Origin: Defluviimonas salinarum
GTDB taxonomy: Bacteria > Pseudomonadota > Alphaproteobacteria > Rhodobacterales > Rhodobacteraceae
Length of the DNA: 64,000 nt
Direction: 5' to 3'
Assembly: GCF_026013545.1 (NCBI RefSeq)
Contig: NZ_JAPDOG010000011.1
Span: 1 to 64,000, forward strand
Shown here one piece after another: positions 43,854 through 53,268 of the stretch. Position 1 is the first letter of the stretch. Each line of letters opens with the position of its first letter. The notes beneath the pieces are model-generated. The model searched no databases, was not told where the DNA came from, and was given only the letters and a program-made list of their open reading frames with translations. A program made the translations under genes and the position numbers.

Positions 43854-45806
43854 TCAGCGCGAGGAAAGGTGGTCGGACAGAGCTTTCCTTGCCGCGGCAA
43901 GCGCGCCGCTCAGTTCGGCGATACGCCGATCGGCCGCGCCGATCTCGTCCTCCCTGGCAAGGAGCGAGGTCAGGAACCGCTGATGCGCCTCCGAGCCCTT
44001 CTGCAGCGAGCCGAGCATTGTCCGGAACCGCTCCTGATCGGTGACGAGGCGTGCGCGAAGAGCGCCCTGCGCCTCGATCTCGCGCCCCATCGCCACGGCT
44101 TCCTGTTTCAGGCCGGCCGCGCGTTCGAGATAGGCCCGGGTCTCGCCCGTCATCTCTCGCCCGCTCCAGGCCAGGATGTCCTCGGCCGAGAGATCGGCGA
44201 TGACGTAGGCGAGATCGTAGGGGCTGGCCTCCTCGATGCGGACCACCTGGTCTGCGCCATCCGCGGCACGGATATCGAAGGCGAGGAGCGGCTGCCCGTA
44301 AGCGTCACGGGTCTCGCGCGGCGAAGGGGCGCCCTCGGTGGCGGTCACCGACCAACCGGCCGCGAGCGGATGCTCGATCGCAAGATCGCGCTCTTCCCCG
44401 GACAGGAACGAGATCCGGTATTCGACAGACCGGACCTCCTGGTCGCGGATCAGGAGGCTGCCCTGCGAGACACTGAGGCTTCGCTCGTTCCGGGAAAGTG
44501 AGACCTTCTCGTCGACCCGGACCTTCGCGTCCTCGCCGAAGGCGACCGCGCGGCCATCTCCGGGAGCGAGCAACGGGAAGATGGCGTCGCCAACGTAGCC
44601 GGTCGCGGCATCCTCCACGGTCATGATCCCTGCCGGGAGGCGTACCGGCAGGTCGTTGTCGATCTCGAGCACGAGGCTCGGATGGCCGCTCCGGTCGGAA
44701 AGGCCACCTCTCCATACCGAGAGGTGGCGGGCCTCCATACTGCCGGCAAGGAAGGGCAGGGAGATCATCTTGCCGGCGGGAAGGTCGACCGGGTCCGGGA
44801 AGGTAAAGCGCGATTCAGCCACGGATTCCGAGGCCGCCGCATCGGCCGCGATCGGGGCTGGCGCGGCCATCGCCCGGGCCGCCATCGGCGCCTCCATCTC
44901 CATCGCCGCGCCGTCCATCTGGGCGAAGCTGGCCATCACATCGCCGAATTTCGCGAGCCGTTCCTCCGGCTGGTTCTGCACAAGCTCTTCCCGGAACCGC
45001 CAGCTGCGCCCATGAAGATCGGAGCGCAGCGTCCTCGGGCTGCCTGCGCTCAGCGTCAGACCGACATCCTCCCAATCTTCGCCGGTCGCGTTCTCGATGA
45101 CAGCCCAGGCCTGCAGATCGACCGCGCCGGTTCCGGAAAGCACGGCCCGGTAGGCGGTCTTCCAGGCCGGGGCCGCGATCACGTAGCTGAGCTCGGCGGC
45201 CCCCGCACCGTCGATCTCGACGCGGATGTCGCGGACATCCCCGGAAGCCGCACCATGAAGCGCCGCGAGACCGCGCGAGAGCGCGGCGTCGACCGCCGTG
45301 TCGAGAATGGCGATCTCGCTCGCGGGCAGGATCTCGATGCGCCGGATCGAGCCCCCTTCGGTCTTGAGGGCCAGGAGCGCCGGGCAGGGCGCCTCGCCGC
45401 AACCGGCCGGGTGGACGATCCCCATCACCTGTCCCTCGAGGGATGCCCCGCCTTGCGGGGTCACCCGCACGCGGGTTCCGGGAATGGCGGCGAGAAGCGC
45501 TTCCACATCGCCGATCCGGTCCGGGGGGATCGGAAGCGAGGAGAAGGCGTCCTCGACCGGGGATTCCCCATCGAGCAGGATCCGGGCGCCGGTAATGCCG
45601 GCGCCGCGCAGGGTGAGCGACTTCAGGAGGTCGTTGACGTCCCGGAGCGGAATCCGCAGCGTCATCCCGGACAGGTCATCAGCCTCGCGCGAGATCTCGG
45701 CAAGACCCGCATCGTAAAGGGTCACTCTGCGGACCGGGGCGCTCTCTGCGAGGGCCGGAAAGGCCCAAAGAGCGGTCGTTGCAAGAAGCAGGGGCAGGCG
45801 CATCAT
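43854..45806 (-). CDS. Exported DUF4139-like protein
   Basis: 650 residues with a signal peptide (MMRLPLLLATTALWAFPALA). The body is strand-rich at first (VRRVTLYDAGLAEISRE, typical of the N-terminal domain of this family), then a long DUF4139-like beta region, then a C-terminal coiled coil (about 560-645). Family function is unknown; a periplasmic or outer-membrane-associated role is expected. Start at 45806. A reverse TGCGAAAAACCG motif lies upstream. Confidence 0.68.
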   Translation of the reverse strand: MMRLPLLLATTALWAFPALAESAPVRRVTLYDAGLAEISREADDLSGMTLRIPLRDVNDLLKSLTLRGAGITGARILLDGESPVEDAFSSLPIPPDRIGDVEALLAAIPGTRVRVTPQGGASLEGQVMGIVHPAGCGEAPCPALLALKTEGGSIRRIEILPASEIAILDTAVDAALSRGLAALHGAASGDVRDIRVEIDGAGAAELSYVIAAPAWKTAYRAVLSGTGAVDLQAWAVIENATGEDWEDVGLTLSAGSPRTLRSDLHGRSWRFREELVQNQPEERLAKFGDVMASFAQMDGAAMEMEAPMAARAMAAPAPIAADAAASESVAESRFTFPDPVDLPAGKMISLPFLAGSMEARHLSVWRGGLSDRSGHPSLVLEIDNDLPVRLPAGIMTVEDAATGYVGDAIFPLLAPGDGRAVAFGEDAKVRVDEKVSLSRNERSLSVSQGSLLIRDQEVRSVEYRISFLSGEERDLAIEHPLAAGWSVTATEGAPSPRETRDAYGQPLLAFDIRAADGADQVVRIEEASPYDLAYVIADLSAEDILAWSGREMTGETRAYLERAAGLKQEAVAMGREIEAQGALRARLVTDQERFRTMLGSLQKGSEAHQRFLTSLLAREDEIGAADRRIAELSGALAAARKALSDHLSSR

Positions 45807-45900
45807 GAGGACTCCGTGCGGTAATGGCAGATCGTTGTCGGTTTTTCGCATATTCCGACCCGCCAGGCCAAGAGAAATCCCGGGGCTGGATCACGGGGGC

Positions 45901-46176
45901 GGCTGCGCCGTAACGGAAGCCGGCTGCGCCGTAACGGTCGCGTTACGGCTAAACCTTTGATAATGAAAGATGAAGATGAAATGTTACGCCGTAACAAGCG
46001 TAACGCTGGAGAAGAAAATATCAGGATAGGAATCTGTCTCCGGAAGAAGGGAAAAGACCCTAAAGATATATATCTCTATATTCCTGTTACACTGTTACAT
46101 ACATACAAATAGATGAATAAATACAGCGACTTGACGGCGTAACGCGACCGTAACGACGGCGTTACGGCCGTTACGG
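45901..46176. repeat. CGTAAC/GTTACG repeat cluster flanking an AT-rich core
   Basis: Twelve GTAAC/GTTAC units in 276 bp. Two perfect inverted repeats, CCGTAACG-N4-CGTTACGG, lie at 45929-45948 and 46148-46167. A 16-bp direct repeat GGCTGCGCCGTAACGG occurs at 45901 and 45922. A third palindrome, GTTAC-GCC-GTAAC, is at 45983-45995. The 46007-46130 core is far richer in A/T than the surroundings. The layout resembles an iteron origin, a partition centromere, or a multi-site operator. No rep or par gene is adjacent. It is the largest gene-free stretch in the window. Confidence 0.7.
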
Positions 46177-46223
46177 CGGGACTGCCGCGATCCGTGGCGC
46201 GGCCTTCGCGTTTTCATTCGCGA

Positions 46224-46245
46224 TTTTCGCAGACTCGGATAGATT
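46224..46245 (+). promoter_or_regulatory. TTTTCGCA-N8-TAGATT promoter
   Basis: TTTTCGCA, eight bases, TAGATT, 29 bp before the GTG start at 46275. Confidence 0.5.
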
Positions 46246-46274
46246 GCACATGACAGGACCGGAAGGAGGCCGAC

Positions 46275-46682
46275 GTGGTTCGAGAAGAGGATATCCGCAG
46301 CGCGGACTTCGATTTCCGGGAAACGCGGATCAGCGCGGGCGGGGAGACGGATGTCTTCAGCGCGGGGCCGGAATCCTCCTTCGAGATCCACATCCTCTTG
46401 AAGCCGAGCCAGGTGCCGGCCTGCAGGGGCCAGATGATTTATGACGGCATCAGGGTGGTTTCCCCGGACGGCCGGCCGGTCCGGATCATCGGGGAGGACG
46501 GCCGCGCGCTCGACGCGGAGATGCGCGAGGTCCTGGCCTGGGAGATCGTCGAGGACCACCACAAGAGCGCCGAATATGCCTACGGCCGCGCGCCGGCACG
46601 TCACGCCTCCGGCGCCCTGGCGGTCCCGGGCGAGGTCATCGCTCCGGCGAGGGACCGCGAGGGTTGCACGATCGAATTCTGA
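46275..46682 (+). CDS. Hypothetical protein
   Basis: 135 residues from a GTG with a strong AAGGAGG site. Acidic, no recognised family. First gene after the CGTAAC repeat region and just before the Ter-associated metabolite genes, with its own promoter. Confidence 0.6.
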   Translation: MVREEDIRSADFDFRETRISAGGETDVFSAGPESSFEIHILLKPSQVPACRGQMIYDGIRVVSPDGRPVRIIGEDGRALDAEMREVLAWEIVEDHHKSAEYAYGRAPARHASGALAVPGEVIAPARDREGCTIEF

Positions 46683-46700
46683 TTTTCCTGTTGCGCCGGT

Positions 46701-46722
46701 TTTTCGCATCGTGCAGTATGTG
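46701..46722 (+). promoter_or_regulatory. TTTTTCGCA-N8-TATGTG promoter of the PRTase operon
   Basis: TTTTCGCA (preceded by one more T and CCGG), eight bases, TATGTG, 30 bp before the phosphoribosyltransferase start. Confidence 0.5.
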
Positions 46723-46752
46723 AAAAATTATTACCGCACCCAGGACTCTCCA

Positions 46753-47994
46753 ATGACACTCCAGGACTCCCGCATCGCGCCGCTCCGCGGCCTGCCGCAG
46801 ACGAATGTCTACGCGCTCTCCGGCGGCGCCATGCATCTCACCATCGACGAGGCGGAGATGCCGGTGGAGGAGATGCTTCGCCTGGCCGAGCGTCAGAACC
46901 CCAAGCGCGCCTTCCTCTTCGTGTCCCGGATCCTCGGCCGCCACATCCCGGTCGCGCCCTCGCTCCACCGCCAGGCCCTGGATCGGCTCGCCCGCGGCGT
47001 GATCCGCGCTTCCGGAACCGCGGGCGGGATGCTCGTCATGGGGTTCGCGGAAACCGCGATCGGCCTTGGCGCCGGGGTCCATGACGCCATTCTGGCGCTT
47101 TCCGGGATGACGGATGCCGCCTTCCTGCCCTCCACCCGGCATCCCGGAGACGATCCGGTCTGGTTCTCCTTCTCGGAGGATCACAGCCATGCCATGGCCC
47201 ATCATGTCCTCGAGCCGTCCGATCCGGCCGTCGCGCATCTGCGCGACACCGCCCGCACGCTCGTCCTTGTCGACGACGAGGTGACGACCGGCGCGACCTT
47301 CGCCAACCTGATCCGCTCGATGCGCGCGGCCGGCCGCTGGCCGTTCGAGCGGATCTGCATCGTCACGCTGACCGACTGGTCGGGCGGCAAGGCGCGGGCG
47401 CTGGTCTCCGAAACCTCCGGCCTGCCGCTCGAGGCCATCTCCGCCGTGAGCCTGGCGAGAGGATCCTGGAACTGGATCGCCGCCGAAGGCGCCGCGAAAC
47501 ACGAGATCCCGTCCCTGGCGCCGGCTCTCGACGTCGAGGGCATCCCCGCGGGGATCGGCGGCTGGCGCCGCGGCCTTGACGGCGCGACCCCGGTCGAGGC
47601 CGGCCCGATCCTCGAGCGCGCGCTCTGCCGGGATGGCAATACCGAGCGGGTCCTCGTCATCGGAACCGGAGAGAACGTCTGGCATCCGTTCCGCATGGCC
47701 GAGGAGATCGAGAGGCTCGGCTTCGAGACCGGCTTTCTGGCCACGACCCGCTCGCCGGTGCTCCAGGGCGAGACGATCCGTCACAAGATCGTCTTCTCGG
47801 ATCACTATGGTCTCGGCATCCCGATGTATCTGCACAATGTCGATCCGGACGAATGGGGGATGATCCTCGTGATGATCGAGCGCGAGGATGCGCGCGGGAT
47901 CGACCCGCGCCTCGCCGCCGCACTCGGCACCTTCACCGCGGTGACCCCGTCCGGGAACTGCCTGAATTTTCGTCAGGGGAAACTGACAGCATGA
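46753..47994 (+). CDS. Ter-associated phosphoribosyltransferase with TRSP domain
   Basis: 413 residues. The PRPP loop TLVLVDDEVTTGAT marks a PRTase of the group found beside tellurite-resistance genes. The C-terminal region (VLVIGTGENVWHPFRMAEEI, then TTRSPV) is the TRSP domain that gives the family its name. These enzymes are proposed to build a nucleoside-like metabolite with the neighbouring HAD, StiP-like and TIM-barrel proteins. First gene of a four-gene operon; its stop overlaps the next start (ATGA). Confidence 0.82.
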   Translation: MTLQDSRIAPLRGLPQTNVYALSGGAMHLTIDEAEMPVEEMLRLAERQNPKRAFLFVSRILGRHIPVAPSLHRQALDRLARGVIRASGTAGGMLVMGFAETAIGLGAGVHDAILALSGMTDAAFLPSTRHPGDDPVWFSFSEDHSHAMAHHVLEPSDPAVAHLRDTARTLVLVDDEVTTGATFANLIRSMRAAGRWPFERICIVTLTDWSGGKARALVSETSGLPLEAISAVSLARGSWNWIAAEGAAKHEIPSLAPALDVEGIPAGIGGWRRGLDGATPVEAGPILERALCRDGNTERVLVIGTGENVWHPFRMAEEIERLGFETGFLATTRSPVLQGETIRHKIVFSDHYGLGIPMYLHNVDPDEWGMILVMIEREDARGIDPRLAAALGTFTAVTPSGNCLNFRQGKLTA

Positions 47995-48743
47995 CACCCG
48001 TAATCCTTGCAGATCTCGACGACACGCTCTTCACGACCCTGAAGAACTACGCGGGCCGCGACCCGGCCTCACTGCGCAGGGTCACGACCGCGAAGAACGG
48101 AAACCATTCCTATCTTTGCGGCAGGCGTCAGGCGATCCTCGACTGGCTCGCCAATGGCGCAACCCTCGTCCCGGTGACCGCCCGGAGCCTCGACGCTTAC
48201 GCCCGGGTTCATCTCGAGACCTTCGTCTCGGGTGCGGTCCTGTCGAACGGCGCGCTGATCATCGGCGCGGATGGTTCCGAGGATCTCGCCTGGAGCGCGC
48301 GGGTGCGCGGCCACTGCGATCTCGCCGCTCCGGCGCTGACAGAACTTCGGGCCCGCATGATGGCGTCCGGCGCCGACCTGCGGATCCATGACCACCTGCA
48401 TGACGGTGTCCTGGTCGGCATGACGGCCAAGTCCAACGACGAGACGCCGGCGGGCGTCGAGGCCATTCTCGGCAAGGCCCGGGCGCTTTGCGAGGGTCTT
48501 GCCGCGGCCAGTCGCGTGGCACTTCACCTGAACGGCAACAACCTCGCCTTCGTGCCTGGCGGCGTGTCGAAGCGCGCGGCGGTCGAGCATCTCCTCGCCA
48601 CCCGTGCCGATCTCTCCGGGCGTCCGCTGATCGGCGCCGGCGACTCCGCCTCCGACCTGCCCTTCATGGAGCTCTGCGACATGATGATCGTCCCTTCCGG
48701 GACCCAGAATTCCAGCAAGCTCTTTTCGAGATCCGGAGACTGA
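47991..48743 (+). CDS. HAD-family phosphatase
   Basis: 250 residues. Motif I LADLDDTLF (nucleophile Asp), motif II TARS, Lys in GVSKRAAVEHLL and motif IV GAGDSASDLPFM: a complete Cof-type HAD phosphatase. Sits inside the Ter-associated operon and probably removes phosphate from a sugar- or nucleoside-phosphate intermediate made by the PRTases. Confidence 0.82.
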   Translation: MTPVILADLDDTLFTTLKNYAGRDPASLRRVTTAKNGNHSYLCGRRQAILDWLANGATLVPVTARSLDAYARVHLETFVSGAVLSNGALIIGADGSEDLAWSARVRGHCDLAAPALTELRARMMASGADLRIHDHLHDGVLVGMTAKSNDETPAGVEAILGKARALCEGLAAASRVALHLNGNNLAFVPGGVSKRAAVEHLLATRADLSGRPLIGAGDSASDLPFMELCDMMIVPSGTQNSSKLFSRSGD

Positions 48744-48747
48744 CGCG

Positions 48748-49863
48748 ATGAAGCATTCCAAGATCCATGTTCCTGGTTTTTCCGGAAGTTATGAAGAGGA
48801 CGACATCACCTTCCTGCTCAAGGAGGTGGCGCTTGCCCCGACCCCGGTCGGGGCCAAGGAGGCCGCGATCCAGTCCGGGAACCGCCACTACTCCGAGATG
48901 ATCTCCGAGGAGGCGCGTCCGGATGCGCGCTATCTCGCGATCTTCCGCCAGGCCTGGGCGGACGGCCGCGAGCGCATCGCCCGCGAGGTCGCGGCGATCG
49001 GTGCGACGATCCGGGAAATGATCGCCGGGGGAGACCTCCCACCGCAGGTGACACTCTGCTCGCTGGTGCGCGCCGGCGCGCCGCTCGGCGTCCTGCTGCG
49101 CCGGGAACTCGCCGATGCGGGCGTCGATGTCGCCCATTTCGGGGTCTCGATCATCCGCGACCGCGGCCTCGACATGAACGCCATGCGCCATGTCATGGCG
49201 CTCCGCGATCCGGCCGGCATCCTCTTCGTCGACGGATGGACCGGCAAGGGCGCCATTGCCCGCGAGCTTCGCCGTTCCTGGCGCGGGGAAACCGGCCGCG
49301 ACCCGATCCTCGTGGTCCTCGCCGATCCTTGCGGTGAGGCCGACCTTTCGGGCTCCCACGAGGACTGGCTTATCCCGTCGGGTATCCTTGGCGCCAACAT
49401 CTCAGGGCTCATCTCCCGCTCGATCCTGAATTCCGGGCTGATCGGCCCGGCGGACTTCCACGGATATGTTCCGGTCACCCATCTCGCCGATATCGACTTC
49501 TCGCGGGCCTTCGTGGATGACATCCACGGGCTGATGCGCGCCATCGGGGCCGGGAAGGGCCGCGCCAGGCGGAGCGGGACCGGGGACCTGGCGGACAATC
49601 CCCAGCGCCAAGCGGCGCAGGATCATGTCGCCTCGATCATGGTGAAATTCGGAATCACGAATGCCAATAGGGTCAAGCCCGGAATCGCCGAGGCGACCCG
49701 CGCGGTCCTGCGCCGCGCGCCGGAGCGGGTCCTGCTCCGGGCGCGTGACGACAGCGATCTTGCCGCGCTGATCCATCTTTGCGAGGCCGGACGCATCCCA
49801 CACACCGTGGATCCAGGTCTCACCGGCCCCTACCGGGCCATCACCCTCATCTCCAAGGCTTGA
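48748..49863 (+). CDS. StiP/PELOTA-type phosphoribosyltransferase-like protein
   Basis: 371 residues. N-terminal two thirds resemble the StiP (PRTase-fold) family: SLVRAGAPLGVLLRR and the PRPP-loop-like FVDGWTGKGAI. The C-terminal 80 residues (RVKPGIAEATRAVLRRAP) look like a PELOTA-type RNA-binding segment. Conserved partner of the TRSP PRTase in Ter clusters. Older annotation as cysteine protease is doubtful; no catalytic Cys-His pair stands out. Confidence 0.75.
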   Translation: MKHSKIHVPGFSGSYEEDDITFLLKEVALAPTPVGAKEAAIQSGNRHYSEMISEEARPDARYLAIFRQAWADGRERIAREVAAIGATIREMIAGGDLPPQVTLCSLVRAGAPLGVLLRRELADAGVDVAHFGVSIIRDRGLDMNAMRHVMALRDPAGILFVDGWTGKGAIARELRRSWRGETGRDPILVVLADPCGEADLSGSHEDWLIPSGILGANISGLISRSILNSGLIGPADFHGYVPVTHLADIDFSRAFVDDIHGLMRAIGAGKGRARRSGTGDLADNPQRQAAQDHVASIMVKFGITNANRVKPGIAEATRAVLRRAPERVLLRARDDSDLAALIHLCEAGRIPHTVDPGLTGPYRAITLISKA

Positions 49864-49868
49864 CCGCG

Positions 49869-50831
49869 ATGATGCACCTCGACCTGACCCGCCGCGCCCT
49901 CCACCTTGGCGCCACGCTCTACATGCCCGCGATCAACCCACATGCGCGCCGCGCCCTCCTGGGTGAAGACCTGCACGGGGCCGGATCGGTCGTGATCTGC
50001 CTTGAGGACGCGCTCCACGCGAACGACATCGCCCGCGGGCTGGAGTCCCTGAGGCTGAGCCTCCTCGAGCGCCGCGCGGGCGGCGACCCGCGGCAAAGGA
50101 CAATGGTCTTCGTCCGCCCGCGGGACCTCGGCATGGCGCGGCGCATCGCCGACATGGACGGGATCGAGACCGTGTCGGGGATGATCGTCCCGAAACTGAC
50201 CCTCGGGAACGGCCCGGACTGGTTCGCGCTCTCGCGGGAGCGGGGCATCGCGCTCATGCCGACACTCGAGACGGCGGAGTATTTCGATCCTTTCTACGTG
50301 AGCCAGGTCCGCTCCATGTTCGATGCCGCCGGCAGGGAGCAGATCGTCGCGGTGCGCCTCGGCGGCAACGACCTTCTGAACACGCTCGGGCTGCGGCGGA
50401 CCGGCGGCCGCATCTCTCACGACGGCCCGCTCGGCTACGTCCTGAACATGGTGAGCTCGCAGCTCATGTCGCACGGCTACCCGGTCGCCGCCCCGGTCTT
50501 CGACATCATCCAGGACCTCGACACCCTCGGGGCGGAAGTCGCGATGGACATCGAGCGCGGGTTCATCGGCAAGACCGCGATCCATCCCTGCCAGGTTCCG
50601 ATCATCCACGAGGCGCTGAAGGTCGACCGCAGGGATATCGACGTTGCCAAGGGTATCCTTGATACCAGCGCCGCCGCGGTCTTCCAGGTCGGCGGCGTGA
50701 TGTGCGAGCCGGCAACCCACGGCGCATGGGCGCGGCGGATGCTCGCACGCGCCGAAATCTGGGGGGTCCGCGGCCTGGCCCTCGTCGAGAATGGAGAGAC
50801 AGCGCTCAGGTGTGCCGCCGGCGGAGAATAA
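49869..50831 (+). CDS. Citrate-lyase-like TIM-barrel C-C bond lyase (Ter-associated)
   Basis: 320 residues. HpcH/CitE-like fold: VICLEDALHANDI (metal-binding Glu-Asp region), MIVPKL, MPTLETAEYF, then VRLGGNDLLNTLG and GKTAIHPCQV. This C-C lyase type is a standard member of Ter metabolite operons. Five nt after the StiP-like gene. Substrate not known; cleavage or formation of a C-C bond in the nucleoside-like product is the family hypothesis. Confidence 0.8.
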   Translation: MMHLDLTRRALHLGATLYMPAINPHARRALLGEDLHGAGSVVICLEDALHANDIARGLESLRLSLLERRAGGDPRQRTMVFVRPRDLGMARRIADMDGIETVSGMIVPKLTLGNGPDWFALSRERGIALMPTLETAEYFDPFYVSQVRSMFDAAGREQIVAVRLGGNDLLNTLGLRRTGGRISHDGPLGYVLNMVSSQLMSHGYPVAAPVFDIIQDLDTLGAEVAMDIERGFIGKTAIHPCQVPIIHEALKVDRRDIDVAKGILDTSAAAVFQVGGVMCEPATHGAWARRMLARAEIWGVRGLALVENGETALRCAAGGE

Positions 50832-50856
50832 ATACACACTTTTTCTCATTTCCCTC

Positions 50857-50884
50857 TTGCGGGAATTTTGTGAAAAAATATATC
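50857..50884 (+). promoter_or_regulatory. Promoter of the ter genes
   Basis: TTGCGG, 16-bp spacer, TATATC, 38 bp before the first TerD-family gene: a conventional sigma-70 layout. The spacer contains TTTTGTGAAAAAA, and TTTTTCTCA lies upstream at 50840-50848, both variants of the window's recurrent motif. Confidence 0.5.
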
Positions 50885-50922
50885 GTAAAGCAATCTCAAC
50901 GATCAACGAGGAGCAGACTTTA

Positions 50923-51513
50923 ATGAGCATCACTCTCGCAAAAGGCCAGCAGCTTTCCCTGGCGAAGAATGCCGGGCTGTCCCGGGTCAGCATGGGGTTG
51001 GGCTGGGATGCGGCGAAGCCGAAATCCGGCGGCTTCTTCGGCAAGGTCTTCGGTGGTGGCGCCGTCGAGGATATCGACCTCGACGCCTCGGTCATCGTCT
51101 TTGACGCGGGCAAGCAGGTTCTCGACACCGTCTGGTTCCGTCAGCTGACCGGCATGGGCGGCGCGATCCGCCATTCGGGCGACAACCGCACCGGCGACGG
51201 CGACGGGGACGACGAGACCATCTCGATCGATCTCTCGGCCCTGCCGGCCAGCGCGATGCACATGGTCTTCACGGTCAACAGCTTCCTCGGCCAGACCTTC
51301 GACAAGGTCGAGAACGCCGTCTGCCGGCTGGTCGATGCCCGTGGCAACACGGAGCTCTGCCGCTTCAATCTCGCCGAGAAGGGCGCCCATACCGGGGCCA
51401 TCATGGCGGTCCTGTCCCGCGCCTCCGGCGCCTGGGAGATGACGGCGATCGGGCGTCCGACGAACGGCCGCACCGTGAAGGACCTGGCGGCTGACGCCGT
51501 CCGCGTGATCTGA
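50923..51513 (+). CDS. TerD-family protein (TerZ-like, with insertion)
   Basis: 196 residues. TerD fold markers: ITLAKGQQLSLAK, VSMGLGWD, DIDLDAS, SGDNRTGDGDGDDE (calcium-binding loop) and a central FFGKVFGGG insertion seen in TerZ-type members. Cytoplasmic calcium-binding protein of stress and tellurite response. First gene of the structural ter operon, separate from the metabolite operon by a promoter. Confidence 0.82.
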   Translation: MSITLAKGQQLSLAKNAGLSRVSMGLGWDAAKPKSGGFFGKVFGGGAVEDIDLDASVIVFDAGKQVLDTVWFRQLTGMGGAIRHSGDNRTGDGDGDDETISIDLSALPASAMHMVFTVNSFLGQTFDKVENAVCRLVDARGNTELCRFNLAEKGAHTGAIMAVLSRASGAWEMTAIGRPTNGRTVKDLAADAVRVI

Positions 51514-51524
51514 GGGAAGCGCAG

Positions 51525-51974
51525 ATGCTGAGCTGGCTCAAGACGAAGGGCGCCGAGGCGCGCGCCACGCTGACCGCCGAGGTCGCGAAGTTCCGCAACC
51601 GCGGCTTCATGGAGGCGGTCGTCGCCTCCTGCGCGCTGGTCGCCGCCGCCGACGGCTCGATCGACGGCGCGGAAAAGCAGAAGATGATGGGCTACATCCG
51701 CAACGCGGACGAGCTCAAGCACTTCGCGACCGACGAGGTCGTGGCCTTCTTCGGGAAGATCACGTCGAGCTTCGAGTTCGACGTCGAGATCGGCCGCGCC
51801 GAGGCGCTGAAGGTGATCGGCCGTATCCGCGGCAACGACGAGCAGGCCCGCATCATGGTGCGCGTCGCCTGTGCGATCGGCGCGGCGGACGGCGACTTCG
51901 CCCCCTCGGAAAAGTCGGTGATCCGCACGATCTGCGGCGAACTGGGCCTCAATCCCGGCGATTTCGATCTCTGA
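51525..51974 (+). CDS. terB: Tellurite resistance protein TerB
   Basis: 149 residues, all-helical. The metal-binding pattern VAAADGSIDGAEK and its repeat IGAADGDFAPSEK are diagnostic of TerB. TerB usually pairs with the membrane protein TerC, which is not in this window. Eleven nt after the TerZ-like gene. Confidence 0.9.
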   Translation: MLSWLKTKGAEARATLTAEVAKFRNRGFMEAVVASCALVAAADGSIDGAEKQKMMGYIRNADELKHFATDEVVAFFGKITSSFEFDVEIGRAEALKVIGRIRGNDEQARIMVRVACAIGAADGDFAPSEKSVIRTICGELGLNPGDFDL

Positions 51975-51993
51975 CGGGCCTTCGGGCCCGTCA
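51972..51993 (+). terminator. Hairpin after terB
   Basis: TGACGGGCC, TTCG tetraloop, GGCCCGTCA: 9-bp stem starting at the terB stop codon. It is a stable attenuator or processing site, since the ter genes continue beyond it on the same strand. Confidence 0.55.
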
Positions 51994-52032
51994 TCACCGA
52001 AAATCGAACCATAGAACCCGAAAGGAAACCCC

Positions 52033-52608
52033 ATGGCACTTTCCCTCTCGAAGGGCGGCAACCTGTCGCTGAGCAAGACCGATCCGTCGCTGAGCAAGCT
52101 CGTGATCGGCCTCGGCTGGGATCCGCGCGCGACCGACGGCCAGCAGTTCGACCTCGACGCCTCGCTGTTCATGCTGAACGGCACCGGCAAGGTCCGCTCG
52201 GATGCGGACTTCATCTTTTACAACCAGATGACCTCGCCCTGCGGCTCGGTCGCGCATACCGGCGACAACCGCGACGGCCAGGGAGAGGGTGACGACGAGC
52301 AGGTCAAGGTCGATCTCTCGAAGGTGCCGGCCGACATCCAGCGCCTCGCGGTGACGGTGACGATCCATGACGCGCAGATCCGCGGCCAGTCCTTCGGCCA
52401 GGTCGGCAATGCCTTCATCCGCATCATCAACGAGATGACCGGAGCGGAAGTCGTCCGCTACGATCTCTCGGAGGACTATGGGACCGAGACCGCCATGGTC
52501 TTTGGAGAGGTCTACCGCCACAACGGCGAGTGGAAGTTCAAGGCGGTGGGCCAGGGCTATTCCGGCGGCCTGCAGGCCATGTGCCACCAGTTCGGCATCA
52601 ACATCTGA
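52033..52608 (+). CDS. terD: Tellurium resistance protein TerD
   Basis: 191 residues, the usual length. Full TerD signature: [49 protein letters not shown] (calcium site), [13 protein letters not shown] and KAVGQGY. 70 percent or more of its positions look shared with the next gene, indicating recent duplication. Confidence 0.92.
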   Translation: MALSLSKGGNLSLSKTDPSLSKLVIGLGWDPRATDGQQFDLDASLFMLNGTGKVRSDADFIFYNQMTSPCGSVAHTGDNRDGQGEGDDEQVKVDLSKVPADIQRLAVTVTIHDAQIRGQSFGQVGNAFIRIINEMTGAEVVRYDLSEDYGTETAMVFGEVYRHNGEWKFKAVGQGYSGGLQAMCHQFGINI

Positions 52609-52615
52609 TCCGTAC

Positions 52616-52643
52616 GCCCGCCCGGGCAGACAGCCGGGCGGGC
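52616..52643 (+). terminator. Hairpin after terD
   Basis: GCCCGCCCGG / CCGGGCGGGC, 10-bp stem with an 8-nt loop, starting 8 bp after the terD stop. Probably limits read-through into the next paralogue or protects mRNA ends. Confidence 0.5.
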
Positions 52644-52680
52644 GCTCCCGACAGTCCAATCCATAAAAAGGAAACCTGAA

Positions 52681-53259
52681 ATGCCCGTATCGCTTTCCAA
52701 GGGCGGCAACGTGTCGCTCTCCAAGGAGGCCCCCGGCCTCACCGCCGTCACCGTCGGTCTCGGCTGGGACGCCCGCGCCACCGATGGCGCGGACTTCGAC
52801 CTCGACGCCTCGGTCTTCATCTGCGGCGAGGACGGCAAGATCATGTCGGATGCCGACTTCGTCTTCTACAACAACAAGGTCGGCGCCGCCGGCGCGGTCG
52901 AGCACCAGGGCGACAACCGCACCGGCCAGGGCGACGGCGATGACGAGGCGGTCAAGGTCGACCTGGCCAGGCTCCCCGCCAACGTCAGGAAGCTGGTCTT
53001 CGCGGTGACGATCCACGAGGCAGAGGCCCGCAAGCAGTCCTTCGGCCAGGTGTCGAACGCCTTCATCCGCGTCGTCAACCAGGCCGGCGGCGCCGAGATC
53101 GTCCGCTACGATCTCTCGGAGGACTATGGCACCGAGTCCGCCATGATCTTTGGAGAAGTCTACAAGAACGGCGAAGACTGGAAGTTCAAGGCGGTGGGCC
53201 AGGGCTACGCCGGCGGTCTCGCACCGCTCGCGTCCGCCCATGGCGTGAACCTCGGCTGA
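52681..53259 (+). CDS. terE: TerD-family protein (TerE-like)
   Basis: 192 residues, close paralogue of the preceding Ter[50 protein letters not shown] and [11 protein letters not shown]. TerD versus TerE naming is by position and length. Calcium-binding cytoplasmic protein. Confidence 0.88.
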   Translation: MPVSLSKGGNVSLSKEAPGLTAVTVGLGWDARATDGADFDLDASVFICGEDGKIMSDADFVFYNNKVGAAGAVEHQGDNRTGQGDGDDEAVKVDLARLPANVRKLVFAVTIHEAEARKQSFGQVSNAFIRVVNQAGGAEIVRYDLSEDYGTESAMIFGEVYKNGEDWKFKAVGQGYAGGLAPLASAHGVNLG

Positions 53260-53268
53260 CCGGAGGTG

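Noticed and set aside
45901-46176. CRISPR array
   Set aside because: Repeats are short (8-16 bp), palindromic and irregularly spaced, without unique spacers of constant length.
48748-49863. Cysteine protease
   Set aside because: The StiP label suggests a protease, but the PRPP-loop-like FVDGWTGKG and operon context fit a phosphoribosyltransferase-fold protein, and no catalytic dyad is evident.
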